From Capsicum annuum (taxonomy: Eukaryota; Streptophyta; Magnoliopsida; Solanales; Solanaceae): a DNA stretch of 64,000 nt. The position numbers were made by a program, and so were the translations under genes. Positions 11,583-24,180 of the stretch are shown in pieces (position 1 is the stretch's first letter; each line of letters opens with the position of its first letter). Where the stretch lies: positions 1 to 64,000 of the forward strand of contig NW_025840764.1 in NCBI RefSeq assembly GCF_002878395.1, read 5' to 3'. The notes beneath the pieces are model-generated. The model was not told the DNA's origin. It searched no databases and saw only the letters and a program-made list of their open reading frames with translations.

Positions 11583-14427
11583 TGTAACACCCCATATTTT
11601 CGGGCTAGAATTCAAACTGTTGTTGAAGTATACAGACCAAAATATATTGAATTTATGTCTATATATGTGTGATGATTAATAATATAGTGTGAAAATGTTA
11701 TTCTATATCAATCGAGATCATAAAAGTCTCCTAACTCAAAGACAAGTTGAGGACGCTTCTATTATTAAGTTTTAGAGAACATTTCAGCTTGGGTCAACTT
11801 TAAACACCATTACTACTTATACATAATGAGTTATGTGCCCTATCTTATATCAAATAAAATATCTTTGAATCTTCTTTCCAATGAATTTGGTTTCACCTTA
11901 ATCCGATATCGGACCAAAAAGTTGTACCTATTTTACTCAAGCTTGCCATCCTATCAACAAAGCGACGGCCTGAGCTGATGGGCCGTCACATATGTTACGA
12001 CTTATCATCCCAAGTCATCAATATTAGATAGAAAAACATCAATTTTATCTTCCAAGTGATGACCTAGGGTGACAATCCATCACCTAAGTTATGCCTTATA
12101 AGCCCAAGTCATCACCCATGAAATTCAGCTATTTCCATTTGGATTTAGAGGGGTATTTTGGTCTTTTCCCTTACCTCCATGACTTAAATCATGCATTAAA
12201 ACCTATTAAGTGATAACATATCAGTTTATCATTACTCATAATCCTCTCCACTATCAGTTTATCATTACTCATAATCCTCTCCACTCTCAAGAACAAGAAA
12301 ACCAAGAAATTATAATTCCCAATCCAAGAACGTTCAAGAAAAGTCAATTCTCTTTCAAGATTAAAACTCTAAGGTATGTTAGATGTTAATCCATGAGCCC
12401 TTTTCACCCATAAAGTCCAAGAATCCATCTTTTATGTTTTAAATCATGAAATTACACGTTTATAATGATTTACCTTCATAAAACTTTTGGGGATTTTTAT
12501 TAAACTTGAGGTTTGTAATCTATTTTCGATGAAAGCAACCCTTATTACATATTTTATAAATTATGTCCATGAACCTCCATGAATTTTAAATTTTTATCAT
12601 GGTTCCATGAAATTGATGGAAATATTGAGCCTTACGTATTTGAATGGTGTTGTTTGATGAATTTAAACCCTAATTGGTGATCTTAGTAGTGAAATCATGC
12701 TATTACTACAAGTTTTAAAACTATTCCCATGCTTAGTTTAAACCATAAACTGCAAGTGTTTGATGAAATACCTAAATAAATGGGTTTTGAACTATGACTA
12801 CTTATTACATGTTTACAAGTTAAGATTATGAATGGTTTCAAGTGGAATGCATTATAGTGTATTTTAAATATTGTACTTCCTATATCATGCTCATGAGAAT
12901 TCGGAATAAATCCTCCTTTTATAATTTTATTATGTGATCGTGCTTTCCCATCATGTCTAGAAATATCCCCATGTCAAAGTCTTGGTCCCCATGTATTTGA
13001 TGAAATGCTTAAGTGAATAATTGTGAACAATAATTTCCTTCCATGGTTTCAAAGATTTTATGTGATCCTGTTGTTATGTTATCAAGTCCTGGGGGTTATG
13101 AATTTCCAAATTTTAGCTATTTACTTAGTCCTAGTAGTTTCAGAATAGTTTCAGATTTGTATGAGAATTATCAGTTCAGTCAGTTATCATATTAGTAAAA
13201 CTTAGAACAGTTCAGTAATTTGAGTCAATTCCCTCTTCAGTTAAGCTTAGCTTAGTCTCGTAATTAGTGTCAGTCAAGTTAGGAGTAGAATTTAGCTCCG
13301 AGTGAACCCATGGATGAGGGTATTTCTATTAGTATAGGGTTTGACCATTAATAACTATCCCTGAGTTACAAAACTATGTAGCCAACATAGGTTAAGATAT
13401 CTTTCTGCCAGATAAGGGTTGACACATTTCGCATAAGTTTTCCTGCCAGTGAGGGTGGACAAAATATCTTCCTGCCAGATAGGGTTGACTCACAACTATT
13501 CTTAGTACCCATGGCATGGTACTATCACCCTTCCAACTAGGGTCATAGGTTGGACCCGATTAGCTCAGACTAGGGTATGTCGGTTAGATGATACCTCCCA
13601 CAGTTTAAGTTTTAGTGTTCAATTCAGAACTCAGTTTAGTTTTGCTTGACCATAGCATATAGTTCTCAGTTATTCAGTTATTAGATTTTACTATTTTAGT
13701 TACAGACTATATCAGAAACATATTATATTTTTTGTCATGTATTCTCAGTTTTTATAGCTTTCACGCATTTATATTCAGTATTCTCATGCTAACCATAAAG
13801 TCGCTGTTACATGCATGCTTACTTAGTTACTTCATATCATTCAGCTAGTTATTACTTCATGTTCAGTTATCCCATGCTATTCATTCAGTTGGTTATCATT
13901 TATGCATATAAAACCATGCATAACAGCCTTACCTTATTTATCATACAGGTATATTCAAAGTACTAATCGCATACTCTTTCTAGCACTATGATGTTTCATA
14001 TCATAGGTTCGGACGCTCAGGTTCCCCCAACTATACTTAGTTATCCCAGCGCACCAGTAGCAGCAGTAATGGTGAGTCCTCATGTTCCAAGGACCAGTTA
14101 TGTTTATTTCAGTTTCTCAGTTTTAGAAGACAGTCGAATTTAGTTGGGGGATTGTCCCATCAACTCTTTAGTTATTTAGTTAGAGGCTTTCAGACTAGTA
14201 CAGATAGTTAGTCACTTTTTAGTTGTTATTATCAGCCCCTTTTTAGCAATTTTGCTAAGTATTGATTTCAGTGTTTTAAACCTCATGGCATTTTAGATAA
14301 ATTCCGCACATGTTTTCTTTGATATTTTATTCAGTGCTCAGAACAGGTACCAGTTATGGGTTAGCTTGGGGTCTTTTGGGATGGTAAGCACTGTGTGGCG
14401 ACCAGGGTGTATTTTTGGGTCGTTACA
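11583..14427 (+). repeat. 5' LTR of the gag-only element (2845 bp)
   Basis: Begins TGTAACACCCC and ends GTCGTTACA. It contains a CG-rich repeated module at about 11955-12120 (GACGGCC...GGGCCGTCAC), a GGGTATTTTGG block near 12152, and a TTCCTGCCAGATAGGGTTGA repeat at 13400-13500. The 3' part (14340-14427) carries the usual GTTAGCTTGGGGTC and CAGGGTGTA words. The reading frames in it are short. Confidence 0.88.
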
Positions 14428-14431
14428 AACT

Positions 14432-14443
14432 TGGTATCAGAGC
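14432..14443 (+). other. Primer-binding site, tRNA-iMet type
   Basis: TGGTATCAGAGC lies 4 nt after the 5' LTR end (14427). This is a perfect match to the 12 nt that plant gypsy elements use to pair with the 3' end of initiator methionine tRNA. Confidence 0.92.
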
Positions 14444-14650
14444 CTAAGGTTTTAAAGTGTCCTAGGGATTCTAAAAGCCACGTCAAGTAAAGTCTTGTAC
14501 ATGTGTGTGAAGCGCGCCACACTTATGGACAAGAGGCTACAAGATATTTTAAAAAATATTTCCCTTCTTTCAGTGTTTTTGTCATGTGAATGAGCAGAAG
14601 CTCAAGTTAAACTCTCTATCTAATCCAAATTTTCCTTTTGTTTACTGAAT

Positions 14651-16030
14651 ATGCCTTCTAGAAAGACTAACAAAATAAGAACCAGAAACCAGCCAGCCCC
14701 TCCGCCTGTTCAGGAAGATCCCTTGAATGAGCATGTTTCTCATGCAGAGTTCAGAGCTACACTCACCACTCTAGCTCACTCCGTAGAAGCCCAAAGTGTG
14801 CATCCATCTACTGTTCAGGCTAACCTAGTGGCTAATACTATTGCTACTAGAATTTAGGACTTCACCCGAATGAATCCTCCTTTATTATTGGTATCTAAGT
14901 CTAAAGATTATCCACTGGAATTCCTAGACATGGTTCAAAAGGTAACATACATCATGGAGGTAATGTATAGTAAGAGTGTAAATCTAGCTGCTTAACAGTT
15001 ATAAGATGTAGCTTATACCTGGTTTAAGTACCAAAATAGGGTAAGGGTGTCGATGCAGGGCCTGTAGAATGGGAAGAGTTTGCTACAACCTTCTTAGATA
15101 GATTTTTCCCTTTGGAGATGAGGAAGGCTAAGGTGTTAGAGTTTATTAATCTAAAGAAGGGCAACATGAGTGTGGGAGAGTATTCCCTTAAGTTTACTCA
15201 GCTAGCTAGGTTTGCTCCTCTTGTGGTGGCTGATAATAGGTCTAGAATGAGTAAGTTTGTTTCTGGTGTATTTGATAGTATTGTCAAGGAGTGTAGCACT
15301 GCTATGTTGATTAAGGGTATAGTCTTATCTAGGATCATGGTCCATTCTCAATAGATTGAGAAGGATAAATCTACAGAGAAGGAAAGAGAGAATAAGAGGG
15401 CTAGGACAGGTAGTTTTAATTTTTCTTAACCCAAGTCAAAGGGTGGTAACCGTTCTCATTTCTATCAGAAGTTTTCATCCTCATCTCCTTCTTCAGCTAG
15501 TGTGGCAGTACAAGGTTCAGGAATTATAGTTATAATAGGGTGCTAGGCTTTAAAACCCAGGGTAGTGTGAGCAGTATCGCACTAATCTATTTTGCGAAGA
15601 GTGTGGAAAGAATCATAAAGGTGTGTGTAGAGCAGACAATGATGTGTATTTTGGATATGGAAAGTCAGTCCATAATGTTTGTTTTGGATGTGGCAAGTCA
15701 AGCCACAGAGTCAGAGAATGTCCTAAGGCTGGTCCACGGAGTCAGCACAGTCATCCTCCAATCCCATCCGGTCACCCGACTCTGCAAGACGCCACTTCCA
15801 GTGTCACTAGTGCTCAATGTCAGAATAGACTTTATGCATTCTAGTATCGTCATGATCAGGAAAGCTCTCCTAATATGGTTATCGGTATGTTACAGGCCTT
15901 TAATTTTTGTTCTTATACTTTATTAGACCCTAAAGCCTTATTTTCCTTGTAACTCAGTATATAGTTGTTAATTTTGATATTAGTCCGATACTCTAGTAGA
16001 GCCCTCCTCAGTGTCTACCCTAGACTCTAG
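14651..16030 (+). pseudogene. gag with a short protease remnant, frameshifted
   Basis: An ATG at 14651 opens MPSRKTNKIRTRNQ, followed by EHVSHAEFRATLTTLAHSVE, typical of the gag start in Solanaceae gypsy elements. The conserved gag core is in the frame at 15112-15354: EFINLKKGNMSVGEYSLKFT and RSRMSKFVSGVFDS. A CCHC zinc knuckle with all four ligands, CFGCGKSSHRVREC, occurs near 15685-15726. After about 15890 a protease start (SYTLLDPKALFSL, usually LLDPGATLSF) decays within about 130 bp. Stops at 14856 and 15352 and several frameshifts make it a pseudogene. No RT follows. Confidence 0.85.
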
Positions 16031-16984
16031 AGTAAAGTGGTGACAATTCAGTTTAGATTTGTTAATTAAGTGGTTCACAAACTTAGAATGATGGCCTTAA
16101 GCTAAGGGGGAGATGATAGAACAAGTAACCAACTCAGGCCCTCAGATCCTAGTAGTGATTCCAGTATGTGTAGAAAAACAGTAGGGGATGATGATGCCCA
16201 AACCGTTCTTATCTCAGTACAAGGTTCCTCAATTATCATGATATTTACTCATGCCTTACATGTCAGTTCCATAATCATAGTTCATGTTCATTCATATCAT
16301 AAAGAATCATATACACTTCCAGTTCCTAGTATAAGGAGTTCCAGTTTTCTCAGTAGTACAGATCATGTTCCATAAATTTATAAACTCAAAACTCAGGTCA
16401 TGCAGCTTATGACTCATGCACTCATGCTTTATAGTATGTTCAGTTCTAGTACTCATGCAATACTCTTAATGATCAGTGAAATGCAGATTCATGCCATACA
16501 TGTCCTAAGTTCAAACCTCTTTAATGAATTTATGTCATTAACCCTTTATCCTCAGACCTTGGGTTCGCACTCTAGATGTTCAGTCATGATTCAGTCCGTA
16601 AGTGTTTTGCACATTATCTCAGTCTTTCCTTAGTAATTCAGCCAAGTTAGTATCAGTCGGGGGATAAACTATCTGAAGGGAGAGATATAGTAATACCTCA
16701 AGTTTTTATATCCTAAACCTGTAAACTTTTCTTCACAGAACCAGATCTAGCCTGAGGCAGTGGTTACTCATAAGTTGACTCTATCGTTTCTGTCTCAGCC
16801 TTATAGAACAATTCTCACGTCATTGCATGCATTCATGAAATTAGTTCAGTTTATGATATTTAGTTTACGTATCATGCTTTAGATCCCGTTATGTAATTAT
16901 TTTTTCTGCAAGTATAATCAGAATGTAAACTCAATTCCTCAGTGCTCTTAGCTTAACCAACCTCATTTGAGGACGAATATTCCC
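16031..16984 (+). other. Non-coding 3' interior of the gag-only element
   Basis: About 1 kb between the protease remnant and the polypurine tract. It is rich in TCATGC/TCAGTT words. A block at 16065-16130 (GATGGCCTTAAGC then TAAGGGGGAGATG) matches the minus-strand block at about 62285-62345 of the second copy, so the segment is a shared feature of the family. The reading frames at 16166-16633 have no recognisable domain. Confidence 0.65.
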
Positions 16985-16997
16985 AAGGGGGAGATAT
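16985..16997 (+). other. Polypurine tract before the 3' LTR
   Basis: AAGGGGGAGATAT directly precedes the 3' LTR start at 16998. The partner element has the matching tract on the minus strand at 61255-61267. Confidence 0.8.
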
Positions 16998-19610
16998 TGT
17001 TACACCCCACATTTTTGGGATAGAATTCAAACCATTATTATGAAGTATGCCGACTGAAATCCAATGATTTTATGTCTATATATGTGTGATGATCGATACT
17101 ATAGTGTTAAAATATCCTTCTATATCAATCAAGGTCATAAAGATCTCCTAACTCAAAGACAAGTTGAGGACGCTTCAATTGATTAAGTTTTAGCAAACAT
17201 TTCAGCTTTGGTCAACTTTAAATGACCATTATTCCTTTTAAATAATGAGTTAGGTGCCTTACATTATATCAAATGAAATATCTTTGAATCTTCTTTCCAA
17301 TGAATTTGGTTTCACCTTAATCCAATATTGTAGAAAAAATTTATACCCATTTTACTCCAGCATGTCAGCCTGTCAACAAAGTGACGACCTGAGCTGATGG
17401 GCCGTCACATATGTGATGACTTATTATCCCAAGTCATCAGCCTTAGTTAGAAAAACATCAATTTCAGCTTCCAAGTGACGAACTGGGGTGACGGGCTGTC
17501 AACTAAGAGACGAATTATCAGCCTAAGTCGTCACCCATGTAATTCAGCAAGTCCCATTAAGATTTGGAGGGGTATTTTGGTCTTTTTCCTCACCTCCCAT
17601 GACTTAAATCACACATTAAATCCTTTTAAGTGATAAAATATCAGTTTCTCATTACTCATAATCCTATCCACTCTCAAAACAAGAAAATTAGGATTTTCTC
17701 TCAAGATCATCTCCCAAGAACAAGATTCAAGCCCTTATTAAAGAAAACTAAGAAATTATAATTCCCAATCCAAGAACGTTCAAGAAAAGTCAATTCTCTT
17801 TCAAGATTAAAGCTCTAAGGTATGTTAGATGTTCATCCATGGGACCTTTTCACCCATGGAGTCCAAGAATCCATCTTTTATGTTTTAAATCATGAAATTA
17901 CATATTTACAATGATTTACCTTCGTAAAGCTTTTATGGATTTCGATTATACATGAGGTTTACAGTCTATTTTTGATGAAAGCAGCCCTTATCACATATTT
18001 TATGAATTATGTCCATGAACTTACATGAATTTTGAATTTTTATTATGTTTCCATAAAATTAATGGTGATATTGAGCCTTACAAGTTTGAATGGTGTTGTT
18101 TGTTGAATTTAAACCCTATTTGGTGATCGTAGAAGTAAAATTATGAAATTACTACAAGTTTCAAAACTATTTACATGCTTAGTTTAAACCATGAATTCCA
18201 AATGTTTGATGAAATGCCTAAATGATTGGGTTTTGTACTATGACTACTTATTACATGTTTACAAGTTAATATTATAAATGGTTTCAAGTGAATGCATTAT
18301 AGTATGTTTTAAATATTGTGGTTCTCATATCATGCTCATGAGAATTCGGAATAAATCCTTCATTTATGATTTTGTTATATGATCGTGCTATCCCATCATG
18401 ACTAGAAATATCCCCATGTCAAAGTCTTGGTCCCTATGTATTTGATGAAATGCTTAAGTGAATAATTGTGAACAATAATTTCCTTCCATGGTTTAAAAGC
18501 TTTCATGTGACCCTGTTGTTATTGTTATCGAGTCCTGGGGGTTATAAATGTTAAAAATTTATTTGTTTACTTAGTCCTAGTAGTTTCAGAATAGTTTCAG
18601 ATATGTATGAGAATTATCAGTTCAGTCAGTTATCATATCAGTGAAACTTAGAATAGTTTAGTAATTCGAGTTAATTCCCTCTTCAATTAAGCTTAGATTA
18701 GTCCCATAATTAGTGTCAGTCAAGTTGGGAGTAGGATTCAGCACCGAGCGAACCTAGGGATGAGGGAATTCTTGTTAGTATAGGGTTTGACCCTTAGTAG
18801 AACTCGCTAAGTTACAAAACTACATAGCCAGCATAGGTTGAGATATGTTTCTTCCAGATAAGGGTTGGCACATCTCATATGAGTTTTCCTACTAGTGCGG
18901 GTTTATAAAATATATTCCTGCCAGATAGGTTTGACTCATAATGATTGTTAGTACCCATGGCATGATACTAGCACCTTTCCAACTGGGGTCACAAGTTGGA
19001 CCCCGATCAGTTCAGACTGGGGTATGTCGGTTAGATGAAACCTCCCACAGTTTCAGTTTTAGTGTTTAGTTCAGAACTTAGTTTAGTTTTGTTTGACCAT
19101 AATGTACTGTTATCAGTTATTCAGTTATTAGATTTCAATATTTCAGTTACATACTATATCAAAAACATATTATATGGTTGGTCATGTATTCTCATATTTT
19201 ACATCTTTCACGCATTTATATTCAGTATTCTCATGCTAACCAGATAGTCTCTATTCCATGAATGTTTACTAAGTTACTTCATATCATTCAGCTAGTTATT
19301 ACTTCATGTTCAGTTTTCCCATGCTATTTATTCATTTGGTTATCATTTATGCATATAAACCCATGCTTCACGACCTTACCTCATTTAGCATACCAGTACA
19401 TTCAAAGTACTCATCACATACTTTTTTTTTGTGCTATGATGTTTCATATCATTAGTTCGGACACTCAGATTCCTGATCATACTTAGTTATCCCAGCGCAT
19501 TAGTATCAGCAGCAGTGGTGAGTCCTCATGTTTGGAGGACCATTTATGTTTATTTTAGTTTCTCAGTTTTAGAAAATAGTCGGAGTTAGTATGGGATTTA
19601 AATCAACTAG
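16998..19610 (+). repeat. 3' LTR of the gag-only element, 3' end truncated
   Basis: Starts TGTTACACCCC and aligns with the 5' LTR from 11583 onwards with many substitutions and small indels. Alignment fades at 19600-19625, about 240 bp before the expected GTTACA end. The 5' LTR contains a local duplication (near 12220-12280) that this copy lacks. Their divergence suggests an old insertion. Confidence 0.8.
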
Positions 19611-21190
19611 CTCTCTTTAAGCCTAATTGTAGCCCTTTAAATCCATGTTTTATGCTTTTGAAACAACCAACTTAGTCTGTTAAGGGCATATCATCACCGA
19701 GTATCATCATACCTATACTTGCAAGTCATTCATATCGCACTATAACATGTCTGTATCCCTTTTTATTTATTGTTAAGTTAATGACCACCCAAAAGATTTA
19801 AACATCATGTGAGAGGGTCTTGTTACATATTTTCATATGAGTTTTCACAAAAGCACTCTCTTCTCATTATTACAATCACATGGTGCCTATCTCATTTACA
19901 TTTACTTTAAAACTCATGAAGTCCTTCAATTTGTACAATGAACGATTACAATAATAAAAAAAACACCCCTTGACATGTTATAAACCATATCAATCCATGA
20001 ACACCTGTAAATAACTTATTCTCAAGTTTTCTTTTAAAAAAATGCATTTGAACAACCCATAACACTTTAAATCAAAGGATATCATGATAAAAGAGCGGCA
20101 TTTGTTATTTATGTTCTCAATCAAACTTTATAAAACTAAAAGCACATCTATATATACGTGGTTATAGTTTAATTTTATAAAAAAGGGTTTAAGACAAACA
20201 TTTACTTTCATCAAAACAAGTCCATAATCATGCTATTCAAAACAATGTCAAAAAACCTCTTTGTAAACATAATTATATATCTCTAAACTTGATAAAACAA
20301 TAAAATCTTATGCCTAAGGAGTTTAGGATAGTCCCACATACCTTAGGTTTCTTAACTTGGAGGATGAATCCTAATTTTGATGCTTTCTTGAAGAACTTAA
20401 TCTTTGAAAGCTTGAATTCTAGATTACTTGGGGAAAAAGGATTGAATTTGTTCTTGCAAAGAGGGAGGGGTTTTCTTGAGAGTTAATTAGAGAAGAAGGG
20501 CAAATAATGCGTTAACTGATGCCCCAAGTCGTGTTCTGAACGATTGGGTTGAGGGGAAAAAGACATAATTGCCCTTCTAACTTTTTTAAATCCATAATTA
20601 CATTTTGCATGCTCATCGCGAAGTGGTCTTATCGTAGTAGCTTACTAATTCAGACGAAAATGGTCATAACTTTTCACTCGGGTATCGAACTAAGGCAAAA
20701 TTGGTATGTTGGAAAGGTGACTCAATTATATACAATTTGGTGGGTCTTGAGCTGAAAATTTCACATATATAAAAAATTATACACGTTTCAAGTTGATCCT
20801 TATATAATTGATACCAACCTTTGGATGAATCCAAGGCTCTTAACTCAAATTTGCTCTAAGTGATTTCTATGAACATTTTTCACCTAATAAGCTCTTTACA
20901 CACTAGGGTAAAGATCATGACATATGACTTTAAATTATTAATTAAGAACTAGAAGAAAAAACCTTCACCACGATGTGATGTATATGCCAATAGGAATGTC
21001 ACCGCGACATGGCCCTATCGCGATGACTTGCTGGATTCATGATCCAAACATGACCTAAACCTTATCAAAAAAATATGGAAATCCCTCGAGACATACTTCT
21101 TGCATCCCTGAACATGAATTAACTTAAAAACTATTATCTCAAGGTTGGGAAGGTCAAAATATAAATCCTCAAATTTTAGGGGTCTTGAAG
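19611..21190 (-). repeat. Continuation of the split minus-strand LTR
   Basis: From about 19690 the sequence follows the LTR at 44707-46946 again: the TATCATCATACCTATACTTG block (45527), the CCACATACCTTAG block at 20335 (46127), and the block at 20640-20760 (46570-46690). It therefore continues 10777-11582 across the inserted element. A segment at 21050-21190 resembles the start region of the LTR at 59076-61254 (near 61100). The first ~80 bp (19611-19690) is unassigned, and so are 21191-21299, which lead into the viral copy. Confidence 0.65.
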
Positions 21191-21351
21191 ATGACATAGC
21201 CCCCACACTTAGTGAAAATTTTGAGCCTTAAGACCCTTAAGCATGCAACTAAAAGCTGAATTAAGCTAACAATAGAATGGAGTATTATAGTGTGGGTTCT
21301 TCCCTTAAAGATTTGTCCTATTTGTCTTCTAGTCTTTAAACTTTTATTTGT

Positions 21352-21590
21352 GGGGTCCACCAGCAACTATTTTTAGATTTGAAAGAGTATATATAATTTC
21401 TTTCCATACTTTTGTCTATGGGGTCTACTAGTAGCTACTTTTAGATTTTGAAGGAGTGCTGGCAATTTCTTTTCAAACTTTTTTCTGTGGGTTCCACCAG
21501 TAGCTATTTTTAGATTTTGAAGGAGTCCTGATAATTTCTTTTCAAACTTTTACCTGTGGGGTCCACTGGTAGCTATTTTCATGTGACTTA
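21352..21590. repeat. ~69-bp tandem repeats in the non-coding region of EPRV copy A
   Basis: About 3.3 units start near 21352, 21420, 21488 and 21557, each with GTGGGGTCCACCAGTAGCTA then TTTTTAGATTTTGAAGGAG. The reverse complement occurs at 43810-44036 in copy C. Copies D and E have about one unit each (52276-52320 and 53705-53770). Confidence 0.85.
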
Positions 21591-22229
21591 ATCATGTGAT
21601 TGATGAATTTAAGAAGGTTGGCATGTGTATTTTTATAGATTTTGGAGGCTTTTGAATATAGACATCTTGTTCATGTGCTTTTCCCTGTGCATTTGATGAA
21701 TTTTGGAAGTACTTCATATTCTACATGTCTTGAATATATGCCATGTACTTGGGCATGTGTCTTTTAGTATATCAATCCTTTGAGGTTCAGAAGAAGTCCT
21801 ATTATATCTCTGTTGCTGAAGTCATAGTATCTATTAATTTCAATATCTTCTTTGAAACGTGAAATTCCTTTCTTAAGGATAATATTTCTGATGATACACA
21901 TCTTTTAATGTTTAAATCTTTAAAAGAACTAATATATAAAAATCATTTTATTTGATAGTGTAGAGATATTGTGCATTATCTGAAATTATATAAATATATC
22001 TATTGAAAAATGTGAGAATTTACCATGAAAATATTTTATTGAAAAATATAATTTTGTAGTTTCACTGAAAATTTATTGTTTCAATAGAGAAAATTTGTAA
22101 TTTTCAAATTCTCCAAAAAATTCTTTTATTATTATCTTAATGAAAGGTTTTGGCAGTGATAGAACTTTTTTCCAATATCTATTTTCTAAGCTTTATCTTC
22201 TCTTTGAAGAATTTTCCTTTAAGGGGGTC
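21591..22229 (-). other. Non-coding region of EPRV copy A between RNase H and the repeats
   Basis: AT-rich, without a convincing frame. It matches the plus-strand stretch 43141-43800 of copy C in reverse complement, for example the block near 21870 and 43500. No counterpart of the downstream ORF of copies D and E is present. Confidence 0.6.
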
Positions 22230-22720
22230 CCAACGGTTTTATTTTCATCATTTTGGGGTTTCATTATTTCCCTGTAAAAATTTTCTAGTCAAGAAATCTG
22301 GGAGAGAATTATTTTCTCTCTTTATAAATTCTATTTGAAAACCAAAACTAGCTAATAAAGCTTGTCATCTGGCAAATATTTGTTTAGAAATTAAATTTTT
22401 AACATCTTTTTGTAAAACATGTTTGGCTGCTTTGTAATCTACTCTTAATAAAAAATATTTTTATTTATTAAATCATCTTAAAATTTAGTAATAAATAGTA
22501 CTATAGCCAAAATTTCTTTATTAATAGTACTATAATTCTTTTGAGTATCATTCCAGATTCCCGATATGAATTGTACTAATTGTTTAGTGGACTCTATGAA
22601 AATTCTCTGTTTAAGAATGCCTCTATATCCTATATCTGAGGCATCAGTTTCTACAATCATAAGAGTGTCTGGATGCGGTATCCCTTGACATGGAAGTTTT
22701 AAACTATTGATTTATTTTTT
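22230..22720 (-). pseudogene. EPRV A RNase H
   Basis: The frame at 22660-22478 begins VETDASDIGYRGIL, carrying the first RNase H aspartate, followed by NYSTINKEILAIV with the conserved glutamate. Downstream frames show an ASFGFQIEFIKRENNSLPDF-like ending and FLQGNNE near 22280. In viruses this domain degrades the RNA of the RNA-DNA hybrid. Stops interrupt it. Confidence 0.85.
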
Positions 22721-23640
22721 TGAACTGTATTAGTGTGCTCTATTCCCCAAGGCATTGGATTTTTCTTAAGACGCTAATAAAGAGGCTTAGAAACCTGTCT
22801 AATAGTAGAATAAAATCTGCAACATAGTTGAGACTTTATAAGAATCTTTAAAGCTGAGTTTTATCAGTTAATTCATCTGGAAACTTAGGGGAGAATCCTA
22901 TAGCTCTACAAATAGGTTTATAATTTCCTTGATATAAGTCATGACTGAGAAATATAGAGGTTTGGAATAATTTAATCTTTTTAGCACTAACTACTAATCT
23001 ATTTTGCTTGACAACGTTTAAAAAGGTTTGGAGATGTTTAAAGTGTTGGTTAATGTCTTCCAAAAATGTTAAACTATCATCTATATAGACTATAGATATA
23101 TGACTCTATTGATTGAATATATTTTATTCATAATATTCTACAATTCAGATAGAGCAGTTTTAGTCTAAAATGCATTACATTCCATTTATATTGTCCAAAT
23201 GGAACATTGAAGGTTGTTTGATATTTATTTTTTTTCTGCGATTTGTGTTTGCCAAAATCCTAATTTCATATCAAACTTTCTATAAATATTAGCTTTATAA
23301 GTTCTTTTAATAAGGTCAAGTTTTTTAGATATCGGGTACCTAATCCATTTTAATACTTTGTTAGGAGGCTTATAATTGATAACTAGTCTCGGGGTATCTC
23401 TTTTCTTTTCAGCACTATTATTGACATAAAAGGCTGAACAACTCCAAGGCGATTTAGATGGTCTAATATTTTTTTTATCTAATAAATCATTAATTTCCTT
23501 TTTAAAGTATTCCATTAATTCATGGTTCATTTGAATATGTCTTGCTTTGGTTGGAATAACCCTTTCATCAAATCCCTCAATATAGGGTAATTCAACAATA
23601 TGCCTTTTTATTTCCCAAAAGGCATTAGGAAAATCCAAGA
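22721..23640 (-). pseudogene. EPRV A reverse transcriptase
   Basis: The frame at 23638-23225 contains the caulimovirid RT fingers and palm: MNHELMEYFKKEINDLL, SPWSCSAFYV, PRLVINYKPPN and IYRKFDMKLGFWQ, which has the first catalytic Asp. A YIDD motif is intact at about 23076-23087, after frameshifts. The frame at 23063-22848 continues with FKHLQTFLNVVKQNRLVVSA. RT would copy the pregenomic RNA. Frameshifts near 23090-23220 and stops disable it. Confidence 0.88.
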
Positions 23641-24180
23641 AACTTCTCGGTCTATGACTTCTTGAAGACTTTTAATTTTTTCTTCTACTTCCTTGATTTT
23701 TAAAGAAGATTCAATTCTTTTAACTTTTATATCGTCTTTTAAATAATTAATTTGTTGCAAAATTAGATTGACTTTAAAGACAATTCTATTTTTTTTTATA
23801 AAGTTACTTTCTTCTTTTGATAAACTATTTAGATAAGGGAAAATAATCCCTTTTTCCAAGATAGTGGTGTGGATGTTATCTAACTCGGCAGTTTAATATT
23901 TTATTTGAGTTATAAAAGGAAGATCTAAAATTATCTCTTCATTTATATCTTTGGTTATTACAAAGTCATTTATGAAACAAATTCCATCATTGCAGATGTA
24001 TGCACTGTTTAGTTTATAATTTATTTTAAATCCTTCTCCTGTTGCAGAGAATGATTTGGTAGTACTTTTTTCAAGGTACATAGTGGGGATCATTGCTTTA
24101 ATGATGCAGTTTCGATCGACTCTTGTATCTAATAATACTACTTGGTGAATTGTGTAATTTTTATTTATAACTAATGTAAT
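23641..24180 (-). pseudogene. EPRV A protease and linker to RT
   Basis: The minus strand has VINKNYTIHQVVLLDTRVD at about 24105-24165, where class 2 copy B has LFDTGAD. The active-site DTG is therefore DTR, which should be inactive. The frames 24093-23893 (ATGEGFKINYKLNSAYICND, then FVITKDINEEIIL) and 23859-23608 (linker with predicted charged helix) follow. Confidence 0.8.

Larger units (their letters stand above)
11583..19610 (+). mobile_element. Non-autonomous LTR retrotransposon carrying only gag (TR-GAG-like)
   Basis: Two long LTRs (11583-14427 and 16998 to ~19610) flank an interior of 2570 bp. The interior has a primer-binding site, a degenerate gag with a short protease remnant, about 1 kb of non-coding DNA and a polypurine tract. 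RT, RNase H and integrase are absent, so it would need an autonomous partner. The layout fits the plant class known as TR-GAG (terminal repeats with a gag domain). A second, minus-strand member starts at 59076. It is inserted in a minus-strand LTR. The 3' LTR lacks its last ~240 bp. Confidence 0.8.

Noticed and set aside
15540..15926. Plus frame of 128 codons overlapping the zinc-knuckle frame
   Set aside because: The overlapping frame at 15623-15844 contains the CCHC knuckle and gag sequence; this one is out of phase.
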